Shown in pieces: positions 44,423-59,604 of a stretch of DNA of 64,000 bases; within the stretch, counting starts at the first letter, position 1; each line of letters opens with the position of its first letter. The notes beneath the pieces were generated by a model, which was not told the origin of the DNA, made no database searches, and saw only the letters and a list, made by a program, of their open reading frames with translations. A program made the translations under genes and the position numbers. The DNA comes from Candidatus Sulfuritelmatomonas gaucii. GTDB lineage: Bacteria; Acidobacteriota; Terriglobia; Terriglobales; Acidobacteriaceae. The stretch spans positions 1-64,000 of the forward strand of contig OKRB01000013.1 in assembly GCA_900290245.1 (NCBI GenBank), read 5' to 3'.

Positions 44423-45898
44423 ATGATCCCGAGACATGGCAGCCACTTCGCATTTGAGAAAACTCTTGTGGGTGCGTCACGACTACTGGCTGTAATATTC
44501 ATTGTCGTTGCTCTTGCGCCTGCATTAGCCCAGTCGGGTGCGGCAACCCTCGATCTCGACTTCACAAAAAAACTCGGCTCGATGGAGATGGATCGTATCG
44601 GTCTCGGCCAGGGAGGTTTGTCGCCAAACCCGATGTGGGACAGCCGCATCGCTGAGATTCGCGCCCTTCGTCCGCATCTCATTCGGCTCTTTGTAAGCGA
44701 GTATTTCAATATCTCGTCTCCGGGCGGGAAGTATCACTTCACCACTCTCGACCAGTCGGTGAACGAAATTGTGCGGGCCGGCGCGATCCCGCTGATGTGC
44801 ATTGCGATCAAGCCCAAAGCGCTCTTCCCGAAGATTGATCAGGATCAAGTCGACCCGAACGATTATGGAAAATGGGAAGAATTGATTTCCGCGATAGTGA
44901 ATCATTACAAACAGCAGGGGCTTCGCGAGATCTATTGGGAAGTCGGAAATGAAGGGGACATCGGCGAACTGGGCGGCTCGCCTTACCGGTTCACGCCCGA
45001 GGATTACGTCCGATATTACCGGCATACAGCAGCGGCGATTCTAAGAGCGGACCCTAAGGCTCACGTCGGCGGGCCGGCACTCGCGAGTTGCAGGTCAGCG
45101 ATTCTGCCCGCATTGCTGAGTGCCGCTGACGGAGATAGATTGCCGCTCAGTTTTGTCTCATGGCATATCTACAGCAGCGATCCCAAAGCAATTCAGACAA
45201 CCATCGAATACGTGAAAGATTTGCTTGCGCAACATCCTTCGCTTCATCCTGAAACGATCCTGGATGAATGGAACATGGCACTGACAGCGCCTCCAAAGGA
45301 CCCCCGCATCCAGCCGGCCTTTGTTGCAGAAACCGCATGGCGCATGAAACAGTCCGGCCTGACCTACTCGTGCTATTACCATATTCGCGATTATCACGTA
45401 GATCGCGATCTTTTTGCCTCGACGGTTTCATCGGGCGGCGCATCCTTCATGGCAAGCTGGTGGAATCGGATGCCGCAGTATTCGGGCCTGTTCGATTATC
45501 AGAATGTGATGAGGCCTGCGTATTTCACTTTCGATTTGCTGGCACGGGTGACGGGCGACAGGCTCGAGGCCGAAAGTGACGATGACTCTGTCCACGCTTT
45601 TCTCGCCTACGATAAGCTTTACAACTACTACAGCCTGATGTTCTGGAACTTCTCAGCGACACCGGTATCGCTCACTCTTCGGCTACATGGCCTTCCAGGA
45701 ACACTGACTGCCCACCGCCGCATGCTGGATGCCGAAACGCCCTCGCAGGACGAGAATGCGCGTCTCCGTCCGCTTGACGACGTCTTGCTCGCTCCCGACG
45801 CGATCCCGGCTGAGATCAATCTCGCGCCATACGAAATTCAGTTCTGGTCTTTAGAACCGCTTCACTGGCGGGCGCAAATCATGAATCAAGCGCCATAA
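44423..45898 (+). CDS. GH39-like exported glycoside hydrolase
   Basis: A 491-residue exported clan-A TIM-barrel glycosidase. After a signal segment (LLAVIFIVVALAPALAQSG) follow a barrel with LRPHLIRLFVSEYFNISSPGG, REIYWEVGNEGDIGE (acid/base Glu in the GNE), RLPLSFVSWHIYSSDPKAI and ETILDEWNM (nucleophile Glu), then a C-terminal beta-sandwich. This is the order seen in GH39 beta-xylosidases and related families, but the overall similarity is modest, so other clan-A families such as GH30 or GH51 are possible. The ATG at 44423 is close behind the SDR (15 bases) without a strong ribosome binding site, consistent with coupled translation. Confidence 0.75.
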   Translation: MIPRHGSHFAFEKTLVGASRLLAVIFIVVALAPALAQSGAATLDLDFTKKLGSMEMDRIGLGQGGLSPNPMWDSRIAEIRALRPHLIRLFVSEYFNISSPGGKYHFTTLDQSVNEIVRAGAIPLMCIAIKPKALFPKIDQDQVDPNDYGKWEELISAIVNHYKQQGLREIYWEVGNEGDIGELGGSPYRFTPEDYVRYYRHTAAAILRADPKAHVGGPALASCRSAILPALLSAADGDRLPLSFVSWHIYSSDPKAIQTTIEYVKDLLAQHPSLHPETILDEWNMALTAPPKDPRIQPAFVAETAWRMKQSGLTYSCYYHIRDYHVDRDLFASTVSSGGASFMASWWNRMPQYSGLFDYQNVMRPAYFTFDLLARVTGDRLEAESDDDSVHAFLAYDKLYNYYSLMFWNFSATPVSLTLRLHGLPGTLTAHRRMLDAETPSQDENARLRPLDDVLLAPDAIPAEINLAPYEIQFWSLEPLHWRAQIMNQAP

Positions 45899-46062
45899 TC
45901 CCGACCATCAAGGCCGGTTCGGGTAGTGCGCTCTCAACCGCAAAGAATCATTCTGCTGTTTTCTTTCCAGATCCAGCTGCTTCACTGCGATCTGCCGTTT
46001 GAAACGGTAGCATCGTTGCGGGCCAGCGGTCAGGTTGCGCATCCAGGTTCGGCGCCACTGCG

Positions 46063-46749
46063 GTGTCGAGACTTCTTGATCCAAAGGAGATATCGCTCGA
46101 CGACTATCTTCAGCCCGATTTTCGCGAGAGCTTGTTCCCATTGCGCCACGACGAGAGCTTCGATCGAATGCTCACTTATCTATCTCATTCTGAGCTCACC
46201 TCCTTCGCAGATATCGCTGTAGTCTCCGTACTTGAAAAACTGGTGGGGAACGACAGCGATCAGGTCTCGCTTACGTCGGCGCGAGATCTCGATCGCCGCG
46301 ATCTTGAGAAGGGCAACTTTGTTTTTGTCGGGAGCGCTATTTCGAACCCATGGGTTTCGTTGTTCGCCGACAAACTCAATTTCAAGATGGTAGAAGAGGG
46401 CGTCGGCGGCAGAATGTACTTTCGGAATCGGAGTCCTCAGCCCGGAGAACAGCAGGAATACGAAGGTTTGGTTCGGACCGGATCGCCGGGCGACGACTTC
46501 GCCACGATCTCTCTGCTTCCAAGCAGCCTGGGCCAGGGGAACGTCCTGATTCTTCAAGGGTTTCGCCAGGAAGGTACAGAAGCCTTGGGTGCCCTGCTTA
46601 GCAATGCGAGTGATCGCGCGCGGTTAGAGCAAGCGGTGCGCCATGCTACGAATGGTTCGCCGTACTTTGAAGCTCTGATTCGTTCCCGCGCGATAGCGGG
46701 AGCTCCTGTTTCCATCGAGATCGTAGCCACCCGTGATATTCGGCCATGA
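46063..46749 (+). pseudogene. C-terminal fragment of a conserved acidobacterial-type hypothetical protein
   Basis: The frame gives about 228 residues starting from a GTG, with no good ribosome binding site: DDYLQPDFRESLFPLRHDESFDRMLTYLSHSELTSFADIAVVSVLEKLVGNDSDQVSLTSARDLDRRDLEKGNFVFVGSAISNPWVSLFADKLNFKM ... GNVLILQGFRQEGTEALGALLSNASD. From memory, proteins with N-terminal extensions before a FVFLGSPxSNPWxxLF-type core are found in Acidobacteria, but the function is not known to me. In frame, a TGA stops the upstream reading at 46000-46002, so the N terminus appears lost. The gene is either truncated or has a short alternative start. Confidence 0.5.
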
Positions 46750-46833
46750 TCAGTCGGAAGTACTATATCGTCCGTCATCCGGAAGTCAACCGTCTGCTGA
46801 GTTTCAGCATCGAATGCTCAGAGATACGTCTAA

Positions 46834-47046
46834 ACGGAGAATATCTATATTACAGGCGGAATTATCGACATCCTTCGGAACACGCTCGATCGGCTTGAAG
46901 AGACCGCAACCTTCGAGCAAGGCGACCCCGCTGTCATTCAACTGAAGAGGCACATCGTTCAGTCGATTGCAGAACTTGAGGTTATGAAGGAAGCCCAGCC
47001 CCGCTCCGCACCGGAAAAGCGAGAACCGGCCCTTCGCACCCGCTAA
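46834..47046 (+). pseudogene. Small conserved-looking frame, no start codon seen
   Basis: After an in-frame TAA at 46831 the frame reads ITGGIIDILRNTLDRLEETATFEQGDPAVIQLKRHIVQSIAELEVMKEAQP and ends in TAA at 47046. The first ATG comes late, so if it was a small gene its start has been lost or shifted (another frame carries MLRDTSKRRIS just before it). The amphipathic composition is gene-like. It may be a small accessory protein remnant in front of the kinase operon; low certainty. Confidence 0.3.
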
Positions 47047-47270
47047 CGTCGGCCGGCATTCATCTTCCGGCGCACCGCGGTCTCATTGTTCCTCCACTCT
47101 GACGAGGTTTCGAGCGCCGGGGGTCGATTTCAAAAAAGGCGGGCCTCAGACAACCTGGGCCAAGCCGCAGGCATCACTTTTTCAGCTTCGCTCGGAGGGG
47201 GAATGGGGAGGTGTGTCCCCATTTGCTCCTCACCCATCTGACTTCCCCGCCTTCCCTAGGAGGCCCGACA

Positions 47271-53591
<6,321 letters not shown>

Positions 53592-53636
53592 GATTTGCTC
53601 GAACTTGAAACAGCTCACTGCCGAGGAGAAGACGCG

Positions 53637-55319
53637 ATGTCTGCAGATGAGAAAGTCAACATCCTGATGGTCGACGACCAGCCAGCGAAGCTCCTGAGCT
53701 ACGAGGTGATTCTTGCGGACCTTGGCGAAAACCTGATCAAGGCCAGCTCGGCAAGCGAGGCACTGAATATCTTATTGAAGACCGACGTCGCCGTGGTTTT
53801 GATGGACGTAAGCATGCCCGACGTAGATGGCTTCGAGCTCGCAGAGGTGATCCGACAGCATCCACGGTTTCAGAGAACCGCGATCATCTTCATTTCCGGT
53901 GTCCATCTCACGGTTTCTGACATGATTCAGGGATATGGCCGCGGCGCTGTCGACTACATCTCGGTCCCTGTGGTCCCGGAGGTGTTGCGAGCCAAGATCA
54001 GCATCTTTGTCGAGTTGCATCGCAAGACTCGCATGTTGGAGAACCTCAACAGAGAGCTTGAGAAGCGCGTCGAAGAGCGCACCGAGGAACTGAGGAAAAG
54101 CGAGGCCCAATTCCGCATGCGAGCCGAGCTGCTCGACCTCACCTCTGAGGCCATTATCGTGCGCGATTTCGACGGGAAGATTCAATTCTGGAATTCCGGC
54201 GCCGAGCGAACCTATGGTTGGACTCGCGAAGAAGCTCTCGGGCAGGATCTTCATACACTGTTGCAGACCATATCTCCCATTCCGATTGAGCAGATCGACC
54301 AGGAGCTTCGTGAGCGTCATACGTGGCATGGCCGGTTCACACAAACTACGAAGAGCGGTAACAGGATCGTCACTGGTTGCCATAAAAACACCAACCTGGA
54401 TGGAGACGCGATTCTCGAAGTGAATCGCGACATGACCCTCGAGCTGCGAACTCAAGACGCCCTTCGCGAGACAGAGAAACTGGCGGCGATGGGACGCGTG
54501 GCCGGAATCATTGCGCATGAAATCAACAATCCGCTGGAGGCCATCACCAACATCTTCTATCTGCTGCGGAATCATCCTTCGCTGAGCGAAGATGCGCGGA
54601 CTTATGCCGATATGGCGGAGCAGGAACTGCAACGCGTCAGCCATATTACACGTCAGACGCTGAGCTTTTACCGTGAATCGAAGCAGCCGATACAGGTCTT
54701 CCTGCCTCAACTGCTCAATGACGTTCTCGAGTTGCAGAATCGAGCCCTCAGCTCAAGTCGCATTGCAGTTCGCAAAGATTACTCCGCAGCAGCGTCTGTG
54801 ACGGGATTTCCGGTAGAGTTGAGGCAGATTTTTCTCAACCTGATTGGCAACGCGATCCAGGCGATGCCGGAAGGCGGCGTGCTTGGCGTCTTTGTGCGCG
54901 AAGCCACTGACTGGACGAGAAACCTCCGCGGCATCGCGATCTCGGTGCTGGATACCGGCAATGGCATTCATCCTGACGCCACTGAGCAACTTTTTCAGCC
55001 ATTTTTCAGCACCAAGTCGACCAAAGGCACCGGACTGGGACTTTGGATCAGCAACGGCATTGTGCAGAAATATGATGGAAGGATTACTTGCCGGAGTGTT
55101 CGCAGGAAAGATGGGTGCGTAACCTGTTTCCGCGTGTTCTTGCCGGGCTCCGGAACTCTTGACCGCGGTGCAGCGCCAGAAGAAGAGACGGCGAAAGTGG
55201 GAAGCGAGAGCTTTGACAGCAGCGATGGCGCTGCCGGTTTGATGCCCGCGTCCAAGAGTCCAGTCGCGCGGACGACAGGTCAACGCGAGCAGGCTCTTCC
55301 TTTAAGCGCTAACGCTTAG
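53637..55319 (+). CDS. REC-PAS-histidine kinase (response regulator/sensor hybrid)
   Basis: A cytosolic kinase of 560 residues: receiver NILMVDDQPAKLL (about residues 8-125) with LMDVSMPDVDG as phospho-acceptor, a coiled coil (NLNRELEKRVEERTEELRK), a PAS domain (FRMRAELLDLTSEAIIVRDFDGKIQFWNSGAERTYGWTREEALG, about 160-280), HisKA with AAMGRVAGIIAHEINNPLEAI (about 283-345) and HATPase with NLIGNAIQAMPEGG, DTGNGIH and KGTGLGLWIS (up to 520). The tail is disordered. It would receive phosphate on its own receiver and pass signals through its kinase. The ATG at 53637 has GAGGAGAAGACGCG in front. It is 45 bases downstream of the giant HAMP kinase, so the two probably share a transcript and phosphorelay. 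Confidence 0.92.
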   Translation: MSADEKVNILMVDDQPAKLLSYEVILADLGENLIKASSASEALNILLKTDVAVVLMDVSMPDVDGFELAEVIRQHPRFQRTAIIFISGVHLTVSDMIQGYGRGAVDYISVPVVPEVLRAKISIFVELHRKTRMLENLNRELEKRVEERTEELRKSEAQFRMRAELLDLTSEAIIVRDFDGKIQFWNSGAERTYGWTREEALGQDLHTLLQTISPIPIEQIDQELRERHTWHGRFTQTTKSGNRIVTGCHKNTNLDGDAILEVNRDMTLELRTQDALRETEKLAAMGRVAGIIAHEINNPLEAITNIFYLLRNHPSLSEDARTYADMAEQELQRVSHITRQTLSFYRESKQPIQVFLPQLLNDVLELQNRALSSSRIAVRKDYSAAASVTGFPVELRQIFLNLIGNAIQAMPEGGVLGVFVREATDWTRNLRGIAISVLDTGNGIHPDATEQLFQPFFSTKSTKGTGLGLWISNGIVQKYDGRITCRSVRRKDGCVTCFRVFLPGSGTLDRGAAPEEETAKVGSESFDSSDGAAGLMPASKSPVARTTGQREQALPLSANA

Positions 55320-55398
55320 GGCAGTTTCCCGACACTGCAGGAAAACCGCAAGAGCAAACTATCTCATGCAGCCCAACTTAAGTTGGCCAGGGACCCGG

Positions 55399-57117
55399 TC
55401 AGGATGGCAGCGTCGCGCCACGTCCGCTGCCCGGTATTCCCGGCAGTCGCGTTCTTTTCGAGCCGACGAAGCTTGCGATGAGAAGAACGATGCAAACCAG
55501 AATCCCCATGGCGCTCATCCAGGCTCCAATCTGTTCATCGAGGCCGCGAGGCAGGTTCAGCAGAATTTGATGGCGGCCCGGGGGCACTTGCACTTTAAGC
55601 AGCCCTTGCGGAAGCACCGGTTCGATAGGCAACAGCTTGCCCTCCGGAGAAAGTTGCGCTTTCCACTTTGGATAGTAGAGCTGGTTCACGATTAACGGTC
55701 CGCACACGTCGCACTCTGTCAGCACTTCAATGTGGCGCGGTTTCCAAAGCAACACTTGAGCGGTGCCTTGTCCTGCCGGGAATCTCGCGGGTGGCAGAGC
55801 GGCGGACTCGAGTGCGCTCGCCAGGTCGGTGCCGCTCGGCGTCCAGGCGGCGAACCAGCCGTCATATACCCTCCACTCGGATCCTGCATCGTTACCATCT
55901 CGAGTGAGTTGTTTGACGGCATCGACGTAGCCCCCGAGCCATGTCATGGCGAAGAGGCCAACGACAATGAGGACGCCCACTCTGGATCGCGCCGGCAATT
56001 GCATCACGTCTGTGAGCAGAAAAGCTGCAAGCGGAAGTGCCGCGATGCACAAAACGACACCGAATCTAAAAGGGAATTGAACCGCGCTTGCAAGTGCCGG
56101 AAAAGCTTTCCAAAGCCATTGGCTTGTGCCCAACATGAGAAAGATCGGAATAGGGCAAACCGCAAGCCACAGCCAAGCCCGCCCACGGCGGCTCCGCGGG
56201 CCTTTCTTCAGCGCGATGAAGCCACAGAGCGCGATAAACGCGACCGTATCCACCGTGACCAGTGAAACTGCGTGGACAAACCCCGACTTCGCCGAGTGCC
56301 TCGTAAAAAGATCCCAGCCAACATCGAGAAGGTCTCCGTGTGGGCCATTGTCGATCGGGATGTCCAGTTTGGAAACAGGGAAGTATCTCGCATTAGCGAA
56401 AGCGGGCACCAGATACGCGGCCGCCACGACAGTACCGAGGGCAAGGCCGCCCATCACTATGAAAAGTGCCCTTGCTTTTCTGCCGCGTTCCGCGATCGTT
56501 AAAGCAAGAAGAAGCGGCAGCGCTGAAAGGATTACGACGCTTATCAGGTGACTCACAATGAGCAATGCGTAGGCGAGAGCGAGCCCAGCGACGGCGTAGC
56601 GCTTCTTTTGTACTGCCTGCGTTGTGAAGTACAGCACCAAAGGCATCCAGGCGAGCGCCCAACATTCCGAAAGCGCATCTCGCCGATAGAAGTCGATCGC
56701 AAGGTGATATGGCAGGAGCATGTAGAGGGTTGCGGCGATCAGCGAAATCCGCCGGCTCGCGATCGTCGTCATCCACAGAAAGGCACCCAGCCCCGATGCG
56801 AACAGGCAGAGATATTCGCCAAGGCAAAAGGCGTTCGCGTGAACGAAATGCGCGAGCGGCAGCAGCAATGCATAAACATAGGACGGAAACGGGGGATAGA
56901 CGAAGAACGACGCGCTTCCCAGGCCGTGATTCATGTTCAGGAGCCAGCGCGGATACAGGTCGCCTTGCCAGAATTGCTCGGCGAAATATGTCCCGAAGGC
57001 GAGGTGTTCCTTGGTGTCGTGCCCTGAATACATCGGGCCATGAATGAAGATCGGCAACGACAGGGCGAGGGCTGCCACAGCGAGTACCAGGATTTCCTTC
57101 ACTCGCTTCAACGGCAT
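55399..57117 (-). CDS. Polytopic membrane protein, PTPS-related/YfhO-like (dolichol-type glycosyltransferase fold)
   Basis: A 572-residue inner-membrane protein with about 11-12 hydrophobic segments. The loop SGHDTKEHLAFGTYFAEQFWQGDLYPRWLLNMNHGLGSASFFVYPPFPSYVYALLLPL is the conserved region of the PTPS-related (6-pyruvoyl-tetrahydropterin synthase-related) membrane family, in which WYPRWxxDxxxGLGxPxFxxYPP is typical. These proteins are thought to be GT-C-like glycosyltransferases or lipid-linked sugar handlers, but no activity is known for this one. A periplasmic-domain part (KQLTRDGNDAGSEWRVYDGWFAAWTPSGTDLAS...VLTECDVCGPLIVNQLYYPKWKAQLSPEGKLLP) follows the last helices. The start at 57117 follows GGTGAG, and it lies 39 bases after the ALDH stop on the same strand. 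Confidence 0.75.
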   Translation of the reverse strand: MPLKRVKEILVLAVAALALSLPIFIHGPMYSGHDTKEHLAFGTYFAEQFWQGDLYPRWLLNMNHGLGSASFFVYPPFPSYVYALLLPLAHFVHANAFCLGEYLCLFASGLGAFLWMTTIASRRISLIAATLYMLLPYHLAIDFYRRDALSECWALAWMPLVLYFTTQAVQKKRYAVAGLALAYALLIVSHLISVVILSALPLLLALTIAERGRKARALFIVMGGLALGTVVAAAYLVPAFANARYFPVSKLDIPIDNGPHGDLLDVGWDLFTRHSAKSGFVHAVSLVTVDTVAFIALCGFIALKKGPRSRRGRAWLWLAVCPIPIFLMLGTSQWLWKAFPALASAVQFPFRFGVVLCIAALPLAAFLLTDVMQLPARSRVGVLIVVGLFAMTWLGGYVDAVKQLTRDGNDAGSEWRVYDGWFAAWTPSGTDLASALESAALPPARFPAGQGTAQVLLWKPRHIEVLTECDVCGPLIVNQLYYPKWKAQLSPEGKLLPIEPVLPQGLLKVQVPPGRHQILLNLPRGLDEQIGAWMSAMGILVCIVLLIASFVGSKRTRLPGIPGSGRGATLPS

Positions 57118-57156
57118 AGCTCACCCTTGGTGAAGTTCAGATGTCAGCGCCCGTGA

Positions 57157-59556
57157 TTACTCCCCGTATGGCACCCAGATGTTCTTCACCTGCGTGGCGT
57201 GTTGCAGGAACCAGCGGCCTTCAGCCTGCGCGGGATTAAACCAGTCGTACTCGTGGCCGTCGTTGGTGAAAACCTGCTTCATGTTGCCGATGGACGCGGC
57301 GCGCACCGCGTTTGCTTCCTCATCGCTGCGGAAGCACCAGATGGCCTCAATGCCATCATGCTCGGCGAGCGTCTTTGCCAGCTCTGCGGGGCGGCCGGCG
57401 ACCAGGTTCACCACGCCGCCAGGTAGATCGCTTGTGTCGAGGAGCTGATACACGTCGCCGATGACCAGCGGATAGCGCTCAGAGGGAACGGCGACGACCG
57501 TGTTGCCGACGGCGATGGCAGGCAGCACCAGCGAGAGCAAGCCGAGCAATGGCGCTTCGCTCGGTGCGAGGATTCCGATGGCGCCGACGGCTTCAGGCAT
57601 GGCGATGGTGATATTGCGTCCCGGCGGATGGTGCACCACGCCCTCGTATTTGTCGGCCCATGCGGCATAGCTGAAGATGCGTTGAATGGAGAGATCGACC
57701 TCGACCGCGGCCTGGTCTTCACCGACGGCGCGTGCCAGCCCATGCGCGATCTCGTCGCGGCGCTGGATCATGTTTTCAGCAATGTAGTAGATGACCTGTG
57801 CGCGATTGTGCGCCGATGTTCGTGCCCAGCCGGACGCGTTGCGCGCCGCTTCTACCGCGTTGCGAATGTCTTTGCGATTGCCCAGCGGCGCCTCGCCGAG
57901 CAACTCGCCTTCACGTCCATAGACCGGGAACGAGTAACCGGAATCAGGCCGCGCCTGCTTGCCGCCGATGTACTGCTTGACGGTGCGATCAATATTCGCG
58001 TGGGGCGGCTCGCCCGCCGGTTCGAATCCTTCCTCCTCGTCGGGGACAGATATCTTGACAGCCGCATGCGGAGCCGCGGGCAGCGAATGCAGCCACTTCG
58101 GCGTTAGATATTCGAGCATGCCTTCGCGCCCGCCTTCGCGGCCATAGCCGCTTTCGCGATAGCCCCCGAATCCGCAAGCTGCGTCGAACTGATTCGTGCA
58201 GTTGACCCACACTACTCCGGCCTTTACCTGCGAGGCCAGGTCGAGCGCCACGTTGATGTTCTCGCTCCAGACGCTGGCGGCCAAGCCATACACGGTATTG
58301 TTGGCGAGCTCCGCGGCCTCGGATGGCGTGCGGAAGGTCATCCCCACCAGCACCGGCCCGAATATCTCTTCTTGCACGACGGTGGCCGCTGGATGCACAT
58401 CCGTGAGCAGCGTCGGCGGGAAGAAGCAGCCCTTTTCCGGCAACGAATTGCTCGGTTGCCAGCACTTCGCGCCTTCTGCTACGCCCTGATCGACCATCTT
58501 GCGAATGGTCTCAAGCTGCACTGGCGAAACGATGGCGCCAATGTCGATCGCCTTATCGAGCGGCGGTCCCACCCGCAGTGTTTCCATGCGCGCGCGAACC
58601 TTTGTATAGAGCATCTCGGCGACGCGTTCCTGCACCAGCAGCCGCGAGCCTGCGCAGCACACCTGGCCCTGGTTGAACCAGATTGCATCCACCAGTCCCT
58701 CAACCGCCGAGTCTAGATCGGCATCGTCGAAAACGACGAAGGGCGATTTGCCACCCAGTTCAAGCGAGAGTTTCTTGGTCGAGTTGGCGGTGGCTTTGCG
58801 AATCACGCGGCCGATCTCAGTCGATCCGGTAAACGCAACCTTGTCGATGCCTGGATGTTCAATGAGCGCCTGCCCGGTCTTCGCGTCGCAGGTGAGCACG
58901 TTGAGCACGCCAGGCGGCAGGCCCACTTCCATCGCCAGCTCAGCAAACGCCAGCGCGGTCATCGGCGTGTACTTCGCCGGCTTGATGACGACCGTGTTCC
59001 CCGCCGCCAGCGCCGGTGCCACCTTCCACGCAAACATCAGGAGCGGAAAGTTCCACGGAATCACCTGGCCCACGACACCGCATGCCGTGTAATTCGGAAA
59101 CTCCTGATCGAGCAACTGCGCCCATCCGGCATGGTGATAAAAATGCCGCGCGACGAGAGGAATATCGATGTCGCGGCTCTCGCGGATGGGCTTGCCGTTG
59201 TCCATCGTCTCGAGAACTGCGAGCCGCCGCGAGTGCTTCTGCACCTGGCGGGCCAATGCGTAGAGATAGCGCGCGCGCTCGTGGCCACTCAGCGCCTGCC
59301 ATGCAGGAAAAGCCTTGCGTGCAGCCGCCACGGCGGCTTCCACGTCTGCGGTATTACCCTTGGCCACTTCGGCCAAGGTCTCGCCGGTCGAAGGATCGCT
59401 GGTCGTCTGGTACTCGCCGCTCGCCGGCGCAACCCACGCGCCGCCAATGAACTCCTCAAAGCGGCGATGATGCCGCTCAAGCCACTGATTCACTTCTTTG
59501 GGATCTTCCGGCGCGGCGCCGTACTCCATGGTGTAGAACTTTTCCGCAATGCTCAC
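57157..59556 (-). CDS. ALDH16-type double aldehyde dehydrogenase
   Basis: A 799-residue aldehyde dehydrogenase with two ALDH-fold domains. The N-terminal domain (about residues 30-490) is complete: PWNFPLLMFAWKVAPALAAGNTVVIKPAKYTP, the catalytic Glu in KLSLELGGKSPFVVFDDADLD and the catalytic Cys in NQGQVCCAGSRLLVQE; the C-terminal half (about 520-770) has an ALDH-like fold (YIGGKQARPDSGYSFPVYGREGELLGEAPLGNRKDIRNAVEAARNA, AVGAIGILAPSEAPLLGLLSLVLPAIAVGNTVVAVPSE) but no GQ.C motif, so it is probably inactive. This order equals the ALDH16 family. It would oxidise an aldehyde with NAD(P). The GTG at 59556 has GGAG five bases ahead, and it is 48 bases downstream of deoC, which supports a shared job in disposing of acetaldehyde. 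Confidence 0.85.
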   Translation of the reverse strand: MSIAEKFYTMEYGAAPEDPKEVNQWLERHHRRFEEFIGGAWVAPASGEYQTTSDPSTGETLAEVAKGNTADVEAAVAAARKAFPAWQALSGHERARYLYALARQVQKHSRRLAVLETMDNGKPIRESRDIDIPLVARHFYHHAGWAQLLDQEFPNYTACGVVGQVIPWNFPLLMFAWKVAPALAAGNTVVIKPAKYTPMTALAFAELAMEVGLPPGVLNVLTCDAKTGQALIEHPGIDKVAFTGSTEIGRVIRKATANSTKKLSLELGGKSPFVVFDDADLDSAVEGLVDAIWFNQGQVCCAGSRLLVQERVAEMLYTKVRARMETLRVGPPLDKAIDIGAIVSPVQLETIRKMVDQGVAEGAKCWQPSNSLPEKGCFFPPTLLTDVHPAATVVQEEIFGPVLVGMTFRTPSEAAELANNTVYGLAASVWSENINVALDLASQVKAGVVWVNCTNQFDAACGFGGYRESGYGREGGREGMLEYLTPKWLHSLPAAPHAAVKISVPDEEEGFEPAGEPPHANIDRTVKQYIGGKQARPDSGYSFPVYGREGELLGEAPLGNRKDIRNAVEAARNASGWARTSAHNRAQVIYYIAENMIQRRDEIAHGLARAVGEDQAAVEVDLSIQRIFSYAAWADKYEGVVHHPPGRNITIAMPEAVGAIGILAPSEAPLLGLLSLVLPAIAVGNTVVAVPSERYPLVIGDVYQLLDTSDLPGGVVNLVAGRPAELAKTLAEHDGIEAIWCFRSDEEANAVRAASIGNMKQVFTNDGHEYDWFNPAQAEGRWFLQHATQVKNIWVPYGE

Positions 59557-59604
59557 AGCGTCTCCTTCTGATCCGCTAGTCCCTACGTCCCTATGTCTCT
59601 GTCT

